Under the pieces are notes generated by a model. It saw only the letters and a list, made by a program, of their open reading frames with translations, was not told the origin of the DNA and ran no database searches. A stretch of 64,000 nt of DNA from Bog-159 sp963785255 (GTDB taxonomy: Bacteria > Acidobacteriota > Terriglobia > Bryobacterales > Bryobacteraceae), in contig CAWAUR010000003.1 in the NCBI GenBank assembly GCA_963785255.1, positions 1-64,000 on the forward strand, written 5' to 3'. Below are positions 38,701 to 48,126 of the stretch, piece after piece (positions within the stretch are counted from its first letter, which is position 1; each line of letters opens with the position of its first letter). The translations under genes were made by a program, and so were the position numbers.

Positions 38701-41351
38701 GACATACCCTTCCACAGCTTTTCCAGCCTCTCAAAAGGCTTTTCCAGTCTCTGCGTATTCTTCAACACGCCTTCAAATAAGTCGCCCACCTTAGCAAACC
38801 TCTCCGGCGCATTATAGATATTAAATTGCGTAGGTGTCAGGCCCGGCTTCACCTCACTCCAATCGAGCGGCGTGGCCACGGGCGCACCGGGATACGCTCG
38901 CAGCACATACGGCGCCGCGATGGTCTTGGACTTGCCGTTCTGCACCCAATCGAAATACACACGGCCCTTTTGCCGCTTCGAAACGCTCCGCGGCGTAGTA
39001 AACAAGTTAGGCTTCTCGCGCACCACTAAGTGCGACAATAACTCAGCGAAAGTGCGGCTTTCTTCGTAGCTGTAGATTGGCTCCAGCGGAATATAAACGT
39101 GCATGCCGTCGCCGCCTGTAGTCTTGGGATATCCGGCCAGTCCGATAGCCTGCAGCTTATCGCGCACCAGCAGAGCAGTCTCCACGATCATATCGAACGG
39201 GCAATCCTGCGGGTCCAGATCGATCAGCACGAAATCCGGATTGTCGAGAGTCGGCGTGTGACTCATCCAAGGGTTTTGGTCAATGCAGCCGAGATTTACA
39301 AGATACAAAAGGCTGGCGCGATCCTGTGCGAAGACATACCGGATGGGCGCTTCGTTGTGATCCGAGTAAATCTCCTCGGTGCGCAGCCACGGTGCGAACG
39401 TCAGCGGCGCGTCCTTCTGGAAAAAGAACTGCTGCGTGATCCCGTTCGGATACCGTTTCAGCGACAACGGCCGGTCCTTCAAATGCGGCAGGATAAGATC
39501 GGCGACCGAGTCATAGTAATTGAGTAAGTCACGCTTCACAATTCCTTCCGCCGGATAGAACACCTTGTTAAGATTCGTGAATTTCAGTGAATGGTGGCTG
39601 ATGGTAAGAGTGACTTCTTCACGGCCGGGTTCGAGCAGCGCTTTCTTTGCCGGCATGGCCGCTTTAGCGGGCTGCTCCGCCTTTTCGCGCACGCACTCTT
39701 GCGGCTCCACATCCGGCCGCAGCCCCAGATACACTGGCGCGCGAAGCTTGGAGTCATTGGTCCAGTTAGCGAACTTCACTTCCGCCACTAACTCCGGTTT
39801 CACCCAGGTAACTTCCTTGGCCACTTTGGGCGAGTCCGGAAACGGTGAATGCGTCACTACCAGCGGATCGAGCCTCTGCCGCAGCATGGCCATGGTCTTC
39901 TGATCGAAGCCTGTGCCCACATTGCCGACCCACATCAACCGGCCGTTATCATACACACCCAGCACCAGCGCGCCGAAGTGATCGCGTTCGCCGGCGGTAA
40001 AGCCACAGATCACGAACTCCTGCCGCTCCACGATCTTCAGCTTCACCCAGTCGCTGCTGCGGCGAGATTCGTAGCGGCTGCTCGCGCGCTTGGCCATCAG
40101 ACCCTCGACCCCGGTTTCGCGCGCGGCGTGCAGCATCTCTTCTCCGGCGCCCGGAAAATGCTCGGAATACCGCAGCACGCCGGTGGGCTTCAGGATCTGT
40201 TCCAGCGTCCGCTTGCGCTCTTCCAAAGGCGCCTGCCGCAGATCGTAGCCGTTCAGATACAGCAGATCGAAAGCGAAATACACTACCGGCTTCGACCGCG
40301 CCATGTGCGAGATGGAATTGGCATCGGACTGGTGAATGCGCGGCTGAATCAACTCGAATCGCGCCACGCCCTTTTCGTCGAGCGCGGCGATCTCACCATC
40401 CAGAATCGCCTGGCTGGCGGCGATATAGTGCGGAATCACGCTCAATTCGGGATATTGTTTCTCGCAGGAGTGGCCGGTACGCGAGACCAGCCGAATCGAT
40501 TCGTCCTCGATGAAACAGATGGCCCGCACGCCATCCCATTTCACTTCGAACAGCCATTCATCGCCCCGTGGCGGCGCAGTGGCCAGCCCGGCTTTCATGG
40601 GGGTAATGGCAGTGGGCATCTCGGCCTTCACGGCGCCTGGAATCGTCGCGGGATTGACTGCCGACTTCGTCTTGGGCGGCGGCGCGGCTTTGGCGACTGT
40701 CTTGGCAGGCCGTTCCGCGGGTTTGCTTTTCCATTCGCGCCGCGGATCGCCCGCCGTTTTTTGCTTGGTCTTGCGCGCGGGCAACCCTTGCGCGATCTCC
40801 TGCTGGGTGCGGCCGGAAAGCACGCTCCACGCGTATTGCTCGATGTCCCAGCCTTCCACCGCATCGGCATCGCGCTTCTTGATGAGCAGCCATTCGTTGC
40901 CCTTGCCGCGATTCTTCATCAGCACCAGCGCGAACTCGCCTTTCAGCTTCTCGCCATGCAGGCGGAATTTCAGATCGCCGCGCGCGATTTGCGCCTCCGC
41001 CGGACCGTCGCCCAGCAGTTCCCACGTGCCGCGATCCCACAGCATCACGCTGCCCGCGCCGTAATTGCCCGCCGGAATGTTGCCTTCAAACTCGCCGTAT
41101 TCGAACGGATGGTCTTCCACTTTGGCTGCCAAAACTTTCGAGAGCGGCTGCAGTGAAGGGCCTTTGGGAACGGCCCAGGAGACCAGCACGCCGCCGATTT
41201 CCAGGCGAAAATCGTAATGCAGGCGGGTGGCGTCGTGACGCTGCACACAGAAGTACGGCGCGCCGTTGGCCTCGACCGGCGCCTTGGCGTGCGGCGCCGG
41301 CTCCGGAGTTTTCTCGAATTTGCGTTTCCGAACGTACTCCTCTAGCGCCAT
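38691..41351 (-). CDS. ligD: Multifunctional DNA ligase D (NHEJ)
   Basis: 886 aa in PE-LIG-POL order. The 3'-phosphoesterase domain (residues about 1-170) has FCVQRHDATRLHYDFRLEIG with the metal histidines. A basic Pro/Lys linker follows. The ATP-dependent ligase domain (about 245-540) has the nucleotidyl lysine 271 in FEVKWDGVRA, VSRTGHSCEKQYPE and DGEIAALDEKG. The primase-polymerase domain (about 575-875) has GITQQFFFQKDAP, VLIDLDPQDCPFD and TTGGDGMHVYIPL. With Ku it repairs double-strand breaks. ATG 41351 follows GGAGGAGGGG; ATG 41372 is upstream. Its stop lies inside an R1 repeat. Confidence 0.96.
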   Translation of the reverse strand: MALEEYVRKRKFEKTPEPAPHAKAPVEANGAPYFCVQRHDATRLHYDFRLEIGGVLVSWAVPKGPSLQPLSKVLAAKVEDHPFEYGEFEGNIPAGNYGAGSVMLWDRGTWELLGDGPAEAQIARGDLKFRLHGEKLKGEFALVLMKNRGKGNEWLLIKKRDADAVEGWDIEQYAWSVLSGRTQQEIAQGLPARKTKQKTAGDPRREWKSKPAERPAKTVAKAAPPPKTKSAVNPATIPGAVKAEMPTAITPMKAGLATAPPRGDEWLFEVKWDGVRAICFIEDESIRLVSRTGHSCEKQYPELSVIPHYIAASQAILDGEIAALDEKGVARFELIQPRIHQSDANSISHMARSKPVVYFAFDLLYLNGYDLRQAPLEERKRTLEQILKPTGVLRYSEHFPGAGEEMLHAARETGVEGLMAKRASSRYESRRSSDWVKLKIVERQEFVICGFTAGERDHFGALVLGVYDNGRLMWVGNVGTGFDQKTMAMLRQRLDPLVVTHSPFPDSPKVAKEVTWVKPELVAEVKFANWTNDSKLRAPVYLGLRPDVEPQECVREKAEQPAKAAMPAKKALLEPGREEVTLTISHHSLKFTNLNKVFYPAEGIVKRDLLNYYDSVADLILPHLKDRPLSLKRYPNGITQQFFFQKDAPLTFAPWLRTEEIYSDHNEAPIRYVFAQDRASLLYLVNLGCIDQNPWMSHTPTLDNPDFVLIDLDPQDCPFDMIVETALLVRDKLQAIGLAGYPKTTGGDGMHVYIPLEPIYSYEESRTFAELLSHLVVREKPNLFTTPRSVSKRQKGRVYFDWVQNGKSKTIAAPYVLRAYPGAPVATPLDWSEVKPGLTPTQFNIYNAPERFAKVGDLFEGVLKNTQRLEKPFERLEKLWKGMSAP

Positions 41352-41422
41352 AACACCTTGCCCCTCCTCCATTTACATGATATCTTCGGAACTGCGCCTA
41401 CTACTAATGTGAGGGTGGGGAC

Positions 41423-42289
41423 ATGGCCAGCACAGTCTGGAAAGGACATTTGACGTTCGGTTTGGTTTCGTTGCCGGTGAGGCTCTACAGCGCCGCGCGC
41501 GGCGAGACCGTGAGTTTCAATATGCTGCACGCGAAGGACAATTCGCGCATCAAGCAGGTCACCTATTGCCAGGCCGAGGATCAGCCTGTGCCGCGCAGTG
41601 AATTGGTGAAGGGCTACGAATATGAGAAAGATCATTACGTGGTCATCGACGAAGAGGACATCAAAAAAGTCGCTCCCAAAACCGCCAAGGTGATGGAGAT
41701 TCTGGAGTTCGTGAAGGGCGACGCCGTCGATCCGATTTATCTCGAAAGCTCCTATTACATGGCACCCGACGGCGGCGGCGAGAAGCCTTATGCGCTGCTG
41801 TTCGAGGCCATGCGCCAAGCGAATTACTACGCGCTGGCGAAGATTGCCATGCACAATCGCGAGCACATCGTGATCCTGCGGCCTGGCAAGAAAGGCATCC
41901 TGTTGCACACCATGTACTACCAGGATGAGATCCGCCAGGTGGATGAATTCCGCACCGATACCAACCTGGTGAAGCCCAACGAACTGGCCATGGCCAACAT
42001 GCTGATCGATACGCTGAAGGCCGAGTTCGAGCCGGAAAAATATCACGATACGTATCGCGACAACCTGATGCAGATGATCGAGGCGAAGAAGGAAGGGCAA
42101 AAGGTGGTGGAGACGCCTGAGCCGCAGATGGCCCCGGTGATCGACATCATGGAGGCGCTGAAACGCAGCCTGGCCGAGAAGAAGAAGCCGGTGCAGGTGG
42201 CCACGGCAGCGGCCGGCGAGTCCGCCGAAGAACAAACGGCCGAGGAGCCGGTGGCCAAGAAGCGAACCCGCAAGTCGAAAGCGATGTAA
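41423..42289 (+). CDS. ku: DNA end-binding protein Ku
   Basis: 288 aa. ASTVWKGHLTFGLVSLPVRL, ARGETVSFNMLHAKDNSRIK, GYEYEKDHYVVIDEEDIKKV, ILEFVKGDAVDPIYLESSYY and EFEPEKYHDTYRDNLMQMIE are standard bacterial Ku core. The C-terminus is a Lys/Arg-rich tail (KKRTRKSKAM) that usually helps bind DNA and LigD. It is divergent from ligD with 71 bases between, so the pair share a control region. Confidence 0.97.
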   Translation: MASTVWKGHLTFGLVSLPVRLYSAARGETVSFNMLHAKDNSRIKQVTYCQAEDQPVPRSELVKGYEYEKDHYVVIDEEDIKKVAPKTAKVMEILEFVKGDAVDPIYLESSYYMAPDGGGEKPYALLFEAMRQANYYALAKIAMHNREHIVILRPGKKGILLHTMYYQDEIRQVDEFRTDTNLVKPNELAMANMLIDTLKAEFEPEKYHDTYRDNLMQMIEAKKEGQKVVETPEPQMAPVIDIMEALKRSLAEKKKPVQVATAAAGESAEEQTAEEPVAKKRTRKSKAM

Positions 42290-42303
42290 GGGGCGGCGTT
42301 ACA

Positions 42304-42383
42304 CCGCTCCCTTACGGTCGCGGCTCTGTAGATCGTGCGAAGCCGACGCGGCTGTTACCGAGCCGCGACCCTCAGGAAGCGGT
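42304..42383. repeat. R1 palindromic repeat
   Basis: CCGCTCCCTTACGGTCGCGG and the mirror arm ending GAGCCGCGACCCTCAGGAAG-CGG with a 25-base middle. It fills the gap between the convergent ku and permease genes and may end both transcripts. Confidence 0.7.
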
Positions 42384-42392
42384 TGCCTTCCT

Positions 42393-44846
42393 TTATTCGC
42401 GCCGCAGCGCCGACATCGGATCCATCCTGAGAACCCGCCGCGCGGGCAGGTAGCCGGCAATCAACCCCACCGCGAGGAGCGCGCCCGCAGCCGCCGCCAT
42501 CGACAGGGGATCGAACGGCGTGAGCCCGAACAGACCGCGCGCGAGCAAGCGCGTCGCCGCCAGCGCACCAGGCAAACCCACCAGAATGCCCGCCAGTGTC
42601 AGCACCAGCGTCTGGCGGCAGATCATGCGCAGGATCGCGCCGGGCTCGGAACCGAGCGCCATGCGAATGCCGATTTCGCGCGTGCGGCGCGTAACGGTAT
42701 ACGACATCAGGCCGAACAGCCCGATGCCGGCCAGCATCAACGCCGCGGTTGCGAAGGCGGTGGAGAAGATCGCGGCGGCCCGTTCGGCAACCAGCGCGCG
42801 ATCGCTCATCTGCTCGATGGTCCTGGTTTCGGTAACGTATTCACGGCCGAGCGACTGCACTTCGCTATCCAGCGCGCGCGCCAATGTCCCCGCGTGGCTG
42901 GCGCGAACGAAGAGGTGGCCGTCTCCGCCATAAGGGTACTGCTGGCAGGGAATATAGATGGCATGCCGGCTCGCGTCGCGCAAATCAATCAGGCGCGCCG
43001 CCCGGACCACGCCTACGATCTCGAGCGATTGAAACTGCGGCTGCACGCCGAAGCGCACGCGTTGGCCGATGGCGCCCGCGGGGAACAGACGGCGCGCCAC
43101 CTCGCTATCCACGATGGTGACGGCCGGTTGCCGCCGGTCGTCGCTCCAGTCGAAGTCGCGGCCTACAACCACGGGCATGGCGAATGTCCGGAAAAATTCC
43201 GGCGAGACGCAAATCAGAGTAGCCAAAACGCCGCGGTCGGGGTTCGAATCCGATCCGGCGGCGGACACGGTCTCTCTCCATCCGTTATCGTTGGCGGGCA
43301 CCGGAACATCCGAAAACGCGGCGGAGATGGCTCCCGGCAGAGCTGCGGCGCGCTCCACCAGTTGATGGCGATGATTATTTGTGTCCTCGTCGGTGTGTGC
43401 GCTCCGAGCGGACACAGGCAGCGAGTGCAAGCCGGCTTCGAGGATTCCAACTTTCTGAAAACCGGGATCGGCCGAGCGTAGATTCTGGAACGTGCGCAGC
43501 AGCAATCCGGCCCCGAACAGCAATACGAGCGACAGCGCGATCTGCGATACGATCAGCACCTTGCCCGCGCGCGCCTGCCCCCGGCCCACGCCACGCTCCC
43601 GAATGGCCAGCGCGGGCTGTTGGCGCGACATTTGTAGGGCCGGAACCAAGCCGACCAAAATCCCGGTAAGCACCGCAACCGCGGCAGTGAACGCGAGGAC
43701 CCGCCAGTCCGGACGCACATCGAGAACTGCCGCGCGGAGGCCGCCATCCGCCAGAAGGCTGAGCAGCAACGGACCGCCCCAATACGCCAGCGCCAATGCC
43801 AGCGACGCTCCGCCAACCGAAAACAGCAGGCTCTCGGTGAGCAACTGCCGCGCGATTTGCCAGCGGGTGGCGCCCAGCGCGGCGCGCGTGCTCATCTCCT
43901 GGCTGCGCCCAGCGGCGCGCGCCAAAGTGAGATTTGCCAAATTGACGCAAGCGATCAGCAGGATCAGAACCACCACCCCCATCATCACGTACAACGGCCG
44001 CGAGACCCGGTTGCGCAAAGCCGTCTTAGCTCCCGCAGCGGCTGGATCGAGGGCCAGCCGCATAGCCAGGAACGATTGGCGGCGCGCTCCGCGGCTCTCC
44101 GTGGGGACCGTGGTGCGCAACACGTCCGGCCAAAACGAGGCAAGCTGCGTGCGCGCCTGCTCCATGGTTACCCCGTCGCGTAGCCGCCCAGTGGCGGAGA
44201 TCCATAGCAGCGAACGGCTGCCGCGGTCGGCGGACGATGTAGCTGTAATGGGAATCGTGATGTCGGCAGGCTCGCCGGGCGTCATGCCCGCAAACCATGG
44301 CCGCGTGATGCCCATGACCGTGAACGGCCGGCCGTCGATGCGGATCGATCTGCCGATAACGTTGCGCGCGCCTCCAAAACGGCTCAGCCAGCATTCGTAG
44401 CCGAGCACCGCGACCTGCGGATTCCCGCCCGAAATTTCCGGCGCGATCAGCCGGCCAAGCAGCGGAGTAACTCCCAGCCCGGAATAATAATTTCCGCTGA
44501 CGGCGCGCACGCCTGCCAGGAACGGAACGCCGCCCGCTTTCACGCTTGAATCCATGGCGAAGGTCCATCCATAGAGGCCCTCAAATACGCGTTGCCAGCG
44601 CTCTATGGCCTGGAACATCGGATACGAAAACGGCACCCGTCCGCCATTTCGATAGATCACGGATAGCTCGACAAGTTGCTGGGGCTGCCGCACCGGCAGT
44701 TCGCGAAGCACGACCGCATCGAGAACGCTGAAGATCGCCGTGTTGGCGCCGATGCCCAGCGCGAAGGTGAGTATGGTGACGGCCGCAAAGGCGGGACTGC
44801 GCCGGAAGATGCGCGATGCGCGCCGGATATTTTGCGACAGCAGCAT
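42393..44846 (-). CDS. ADOP-type ABC transporter permease (second copy)
   Basis: 817 aa. It starts directly with the TM-proximal part (RRASRIFRRSPAFAAVTILT, FALGIGANTAIFSVLDAVVL), so it lacks the extra N-terminal domain of the 22874 protein. MacB core motifs (YYSGLGVTPLLGRLIAPEIS), three TM helices at about 285-400, second core, and the end RVLRMDPMSALRRE. No padR is adjacent. A TTG lies one codon before ATG 44846. Substrate unknown. Confidence 0.92.
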   Translation of the reverse strand: MLLSQNIRRASRIFRRSPAFAAVTILTFALGIGANTAIFSVLDAVVLRELPVRQPQQLVELSVIYRNGGRVPFSYPMFQAIERWQRVFEGLYGWTFAMDSSVKAGGVPFLAGVRAVSGNYYSGLGVTPLLGRLIAPEISGGNPQVAVLGYECWLSRFGGARNVIGRSIRIDGRPFTVMGITRPWFAGMTPGEPADITIPITATSSADRGSRSLLWISATGRLRDGVTMEQARTQLASFWPDVLRTTVPTESRGARRQSFLAMRLALDPAAAGAKTALRNRVSRPLYVMMGVVVLILLIACVNLANLTLARAAGRSQEMSTRAALGATRWQIARQLLTESLLFSVGGASLALALAYWGGPLLLSLLADGGLRAAVLDVRPDWRVLAFTAAVAVLTGILVGLVPALQMSRQQPALAIRERGVGRGQARAGKVLIVSQIALSLVLLFGAGLLLRTFQNLRSADPGFQKVGILEAGLHSLPVSARSAHTDEDTNNHRHQLVERAAALPGAISAAFSDVPVPANDNGWRETVSAAGSDSNPDRGVLATLICVSPEFFRTFAMPVVVGRDFDWSDDRRQPAVTIVDSEVARRLFPAGAIGQRVRFGVQPQFQSLEIVGVVRAARLIDLRDASRHAIYIPCQQYPYGGDGHLFVRASHAGTLARALDSEVQSLGREYVTETRTIEQMSDRALVAERAAAIFSTAFATAALMLAGIGLFGLMSYTVTRRTREIGIRMALGSEPGAILRMICRQTLVLTLAGILVGLPGALAATRLLARGLFGLTPFDPLSMAAAAGALLAVGLIAGYLPARRVLRMDPMSALRRE

Positions 44847-44860
44847 CAACGATCCAAGGA

Positions 44861-44983
44861 AACCGCTCCCTGACGGTCACGGCTCGGTAACAGCCGCGTC
44901 AATTCGGCACGATCTACCGAGCCGCGACCGCCGTTACAGAGCCGCGACCGCCGTTACAGAGCCGCGACCGTGAGGGAGCGGTT
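44861..44983. repeat. R1 palindromic repeat with tandem internal units
   Basis: Left arm ACCGCTCCCTGACGGTCACG-GCTCGGTAA; right arm ends GTGAGGGAGCGG. Inside, the 20-mer GCCGCGACCGCCGTTACAGA occurs twice back to back (44921-44940, 44941-44960) and begins a third time at 44961, so the right arm has been expanded by slippage. Confidence 0.75.
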
Positions 44984-44987
44984 CGAA

Positions 44988-45281
44988 TCAAGGAACGTTC
45001 GGGCCGCGCGACGCGAGCGAGTTGCGGATATCGGTCAACGTCTCGTTCATGCGAAACAGCACGATCAACAGTTCGCAGTAAATACGCACGCCCAACGGGC
45101 CCAGCACCAGAATCAGCAGGCCCGAGAACACCCCGGCGCCGCCGCCGAAGGGGGCATTCATACTTTGAAAGATCACGCCCAATCCCATGAGTACGCAGGC
45201 GACCACGCCGATCCAGAACACGATTTCGATAATCACAGGCGTGATCATCTTTCGAAAACTAAGAAAATCCGTCATCTCCAT
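44988..45281 (-). CDS. DUF4282 membrane protein
   Basis: 97 aa. MEMTDFLSFRKMITPVIIEI, WIGVVACVLMGL, GLLILVLGPLGVRIYCELLI and VLFRMNETLTDIRNSL show two TM helices and the conserved RxxxExxxxxFRMNExL pattern of DUF4282. A short cytoplasmic tail follows. ATG 45281 has AAGGAT upstream; the longer open frame upstream has no similarity. It is 50 bases after the YIP1 gene, likely in one operon. Confidence 0.82.
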   Translation of the reverse strand: MEMTDFLSFRKMITPVIIEIVFWIGVVACVLMGLGVIFQSMNAPFGGGAGVFSGLLILVLGPLGVRIYCELLIVLFRMNETLTDIRNSLASRGPNVP

Positions 45282-45331
45282 TTGGAACCATCCTTCGAGC
45301 GGTGCGCAGAGCGAGCGCCCGCGAACTAGAA

Positions 45332-46078
45332 TTAGCCGAACATGCCGGCAACGGCGCTGGCCGCCAGGATCCAGATCACCCAGGGCGTCAATACCAGAAT
45401 CAGCGCCTTCGAAAAAGGCATCTTGCGCACGGCGGCCATTAGCCCGACGGCGACCAGAAGGATCGTCCAAATCGCGAATAGATCGATCGAAGTCGCCAGG
45501 CTGTACACGAACTTGGACGAGTTGGGCGGCGGTTCCATGAATGCGCCCAGGTTGAAGAACGCCAGCGGATTTTGCAGATTGAACTCCTCGGGATTCTTGA
45601 TGAACATCACCACGATGGCCAGGATGCCCGCGAGAATGCGGGGCAGCGATGCCCAGGCGCTGATGGCGAAGGTCTGCTTAAACGACGGCGATCCGCCGCC
45701 CAGCTTAGCCATCAGCAGGACAACGCCGCCAACGATGAGAGCCATCAAGACAGGTCCAATGACGGCGAACACATAGCCGAAGGGCGGGCCGAACTTGACC
45801 TGCATCTGAATGGCGTTCTCGCGCTGCGCGGGCTCCATCTGCTGCATTTTCGTGCTGATTTCGGCGAGCTGATGAAAGTACCGGTCCCATCCTACTCTGC
45901 TGGTGAAAAAGTAGATGAACGCCAGGCCAACCACGATCGATAGAACCACCGGCAGTATCCAACTCGGCCGCGCGACGATGTCCGCGAACGTTGGCTTAGG
46001 GTCGAGGATTACGCCGGTGATGCGGCCCGCTTCGTTCATCGGCTTTGGGGAGTTGTCGGAAGGGTTATCAGGTGTCAT
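45332..46078 (-). CDS. YIP1-domain membrane protein
   Basis: 248 aa with five hydrophobic helices. ITGVILDPKPTFADIVARPS followed by WILPVVLSIVVGLAFIYFFT is the bacterial Yip1 beginning; KQTFAISAWASLPRILAGIL and the C-terminal FAIWTILLVAVGLMAAVRKM complete it. The soluble loop at about 75-100 is Gln/Met-rich. The role of bacterial Yip1 proteins is not established. Confidence 0.8.
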   Translation of the reverse strand: MTPDNPSDNSPKPMNEAGRITGVILDPKPTFADIVARPSWILPVVLSIVVGLAFIYFFTSRVGWDRYFHQLAEISTKMQQMEPAQRENAIQMQVKFGPPFGYVFAVIGPVLMALIVGGVVLLMAKLGGGSPSFKQTFAISAWASLPRILAGILAIVVMFIKNPEEFNLQNPLAFFNLGAFMEPPPNSSKFVYSLATSIDLFAIWTILLVAVGLMAAVRKMPFSKALILVLTPWVIWILAASAVAGMFG

Positions 46079-46188
46079 AGGAATCGAGTCCGAGGGGCGA
46101 TTATGACAAGATTCGGGGCCGGATGCAAGGGGAGCCGCGTACTCGTGCGCCGTTGGGAGACAATGAAAGGCTTGGTGAGGTTGGCTAC

Positions 46189-46980
46189 ATGGATTTGGGA
46201 ATCAAAAATCGCGTGGCGCTGGTGGCTGCTTCCAGCCGTGGATTGGGTCTGGCCATCGCGCGCGGACTGGCACGCGAAGGCGCCAAGCTAGCGCTCTGCG
46301 CCCGCACGGCTGGGGCCCTCGAAGCCGCCGCGGAAGAGATCCGCCGCGAAACGGGCAGCGAAGTCTTCACCCGCGCCGTGGATGTTACGGTCTACGATCA
46401 GGTGCGCGATTTCGTCGCCGCGGTCGTCGAGCAGTTCGCCCGGCTGGATATCTGCGTGGCGAACGCCGGCGGCCCGCCGGGAAAGAGCTTCGCCGAAACC
46501 ACCATCGAAGACTGGCGCGCGGCGGCGGATCTGAACCTGATGAGCACCGTTTATTTCGCCAAAGAAACCCTGCCAGTGATGCAGCGGCAACGGTGGGGCC
46601 GCTTTATCGCCATCACGTCGGTAGCCGTGAAGCAGCCGGTGGACGGCCTGGTACTCTCGAATTCCGTGCGGTCGGGAGTCAGTGGACTGATCAAGACGCT
46701 GGCCAACGAATACGGCGGCGATGGTGTGCTGGTGAATAATGTGTGCCCGGGTTACACGGCCACCGCGCGCCTCGAAGAGCTCAGCCGCCGTCTAGCCGCG
46801 CGCGATGGCGTCGATCCGCAGGAGATCCAGCAGCGTTGGGCCCGCGAAACGGCTCTGGGCCGCTTAGGACGTCCGGATGAACTCGCCGACCTGGTGGTAT
46901 TCCTGGCTTCCGAGCGGGCCGCTTATATTACCGGTGCGGCGATCGCCGTGGACGGAGGGCTGGTGAAGGGTCTGTACTGA
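46189..46980 (+). CDS. SDR-family oxidoreductase with altered active site
   Basis: 263 aa. NAD(P) binding is normal: AASSRGLGLAIARGLAREGA and NAGG at 92-95. The serine in AITSVAVKQP (Ser144) is kept, but the YxxxK pair is replaced: SNSVRSGVSGLIKTL places Ser157 where Tyr and Arg161 where Lys stand. VNNVCPGYTATARLEEL, RLGRPDELADLVVFLASERA and YITGAAIAVDGGLVKGLY are standard. Related FabG-like SDRs with the S-N-x-x-R pattern exist, so it is a real subfamily, perhaps with different or no reductase activity. ATG 46189 begins at the family start. Confidence 0.88.
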   Translation: MDLGIKNRVALVAASSRGLGLAIARGLAREGAKLALCARTAGALEAAAEEIRRETGSEVFTRAVDVTVYDQVRDFVAAVVEQFARLDICVANAGGPPGKSFAETTIEDWRAAADLNLMSTVYFAKETLPVMQRQRWGRFIAITSVAVKQPVDGLVLSNSVRSGVSGLIKTLANEYGGDGVLVNNVCPGYTATARLEELSRRLAARDGVDPQEIQQRWARETALGRLGRPDELADLVVFLASERAAYITGAAIAVDGGLVKGLY

Positions 46981-47021
46981 TTCGGACCTGCCGCCGTTCC
47001 GAATCGGGACATTTGTTGCAC

Positions 47022-47192
47022 TCAGTGGGATGCCGCGGACTCATGCGCGCCTGCTGCATCCGTCTGCGTCTGATGCTCCAGGCTCAGAATACGGCTCTCA
47101 ATGGCGGTCAGAAACACCGATTTACGGGGTGATTCTGGCCAACTCCGGACCACTTCCCGGCGGTATTTGAGAAATGCCATCTCTTCTTTCAT
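47022..47192 (-). CDS. Small hypothetical protein (56 aa)
   Basis: A frame reading MKEEMAFLKYRREVVRSWPE, SPRKSVFLTAIESRILSLEH and a Gln/Ala/His tail. It is helical with balanced charge and looks coding, similar in style to short uncharacterised acidobacterial proteins with a FLxxRREVVxxWPxSxxKxxxLxAIExR pattern. No strong ribosome site (ACCGGCG before ATG). Function unknown. Confidence 0.45.
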   Translation of the reverse strand: MKEEMAFLKYRREVVRSWPESPRKSVFLTAIESRILSLEHQTQTDAAGAHESAASH

Positions 47193-47224
47193 CGCCGGTA
47201 ATCAATGCACGCGCGGGGCCAAGG

Positions 47225-47313
47225 TGTGGGGCAGACCGGGCAGACCATCGTTTTTCGTGGTCTGCCAATACGCCGTCACACGGCAGACGACAAAAGACGA
47301 TCGTCTGCCCCAC
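47225..47313. repeat. R2 palindromic repeat
   Basis: GTGGGGCAGACCGGGCAGAC at the left mirrors CGATCGTCTGCCCCAC at the right. CATCGTTTTTCGTGG forms the left loop and GACAAAAGACGATCG its counterpart. It ends four bases before the stop of the DUF1080 gene. Confidence 0.7.
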
Positions 47314-47316
47314 TCT

Positions 47317-48105
47317 TCATCGCTCGATGATCTCCCGCAACGGCCGCCAATAGATATTGCGGAAGGCCACCGGGCCATGATCGCCCTGCAGCATAATCGG
47401 ATTTTCCGCCGCTTCCGGAATGTCGTTCGCCGCGCGTGTGGGACCGTCCACTTCCACGTTGTTCTGCACGGACAGTCCGTTATACACCACACGAATGAAC
47501 TTGGCATTCTCGATCTTCTTACCCGTAGCGTCGAAACGCGGCGCGCGGAACCAGATGTGATACGACTGCCATTCACCCGGCCGCCGGCAGGCGTTGCGGC
47601 TGGGCGCCGATCCGCCGACGCCCTTGTTATCGATCCAGCGATGATAAATGCCGCCGCCATCGGAGGACGTCACCGGCTCGGTGGATCCGTAGCTATCGAA
47701 GATCTGGCACTCATACAGGCTGTGCATGTAGACTCCCGAATTGGAGCCCTTGGCCAGCATGAATTCGACATACAGTTCGATATCGCCGAATTTGCGGTCG
47801 CTGATCAGGTTGGCCGTGCGGCCGCGCAGCCCGTTCAGAATGCGGTCGCCCGGTCCGGGAACGGCGGAGAGCCGCGTGGGTCCTAAGAGGCGATCCCAGA
47901 TGATGCCCGAGGTGGAAAGCCAGTCGGCCGTGCCTGACGATCCCAGCGCATGCCAGCCGGAGAGATCGTGTCCAGTGAGCAGAGGCGTCCAGCCTTCCTC
48001 GATCAGGTAGGGCGCATCGCCATGCGCGTCGCCATCGTTGAATTGCTGGCGCTGCTGGGCGCACAGAGCCGCGGCTGCCGCCAGACAGAGAATCGCTTTC
48101 CACAT
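47317..48105 (-). CDS. DUF1080 (3-keto-disaccharide hydrolase family) secreted protein
   Basis: 262 aa. Signal peptide AILCLAAAAALCAQQ. Lectin-like concanavalin fold motifs of DUF1080: GWTPLLTGHDLSGWHALGSS, LISDRKFGDIELYVEFMLAK, GSNSGVYMHSLYECQIFDSY, RPGEWQSYHIWFRAPRFD and the ending ENPIMLQGDHGPVAFRNIYW. Members act on 3-keto-glucosides or bind polysaccharide. It is transcribed toward the R2 repeat at 47225-47313. Confidence 0.88.
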   Translation of the reverse strand: MWKAILCLAAAAALCAQQRQQFNDGDAHGDAPYLIEEGWTPLLTGHDLSGWHALGSSGTADWLSTSGIIWDRLLGPTRLSAVPGPGDRILNGLRGRTANLISDRKFGDIELYVEFMLAKGSNSGVYMHSLYECQIFDSYGSTEPVTSSDGGGIYHRWIDNKGVGGSAPSRNACRRPGEWQSYHIWFRAPRFDATGKKIENAKFIRVVYNGLSVQNNVEVDGPTRAANDIPEAAENPIMLQGDHGPVAFRNIYWRPLREIIER

Positions 48106-48126
48106 ACCAGCCGAGTGTATCGCGAA

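Noticed and set aside
39849..41156. 435-codon open frame opposite ligD
   Set aside because: Lies entirely antisense to the confident ligD coding sequence; its composition (His/Arg/Leu-rich) is that of a high-GC shadow frame.
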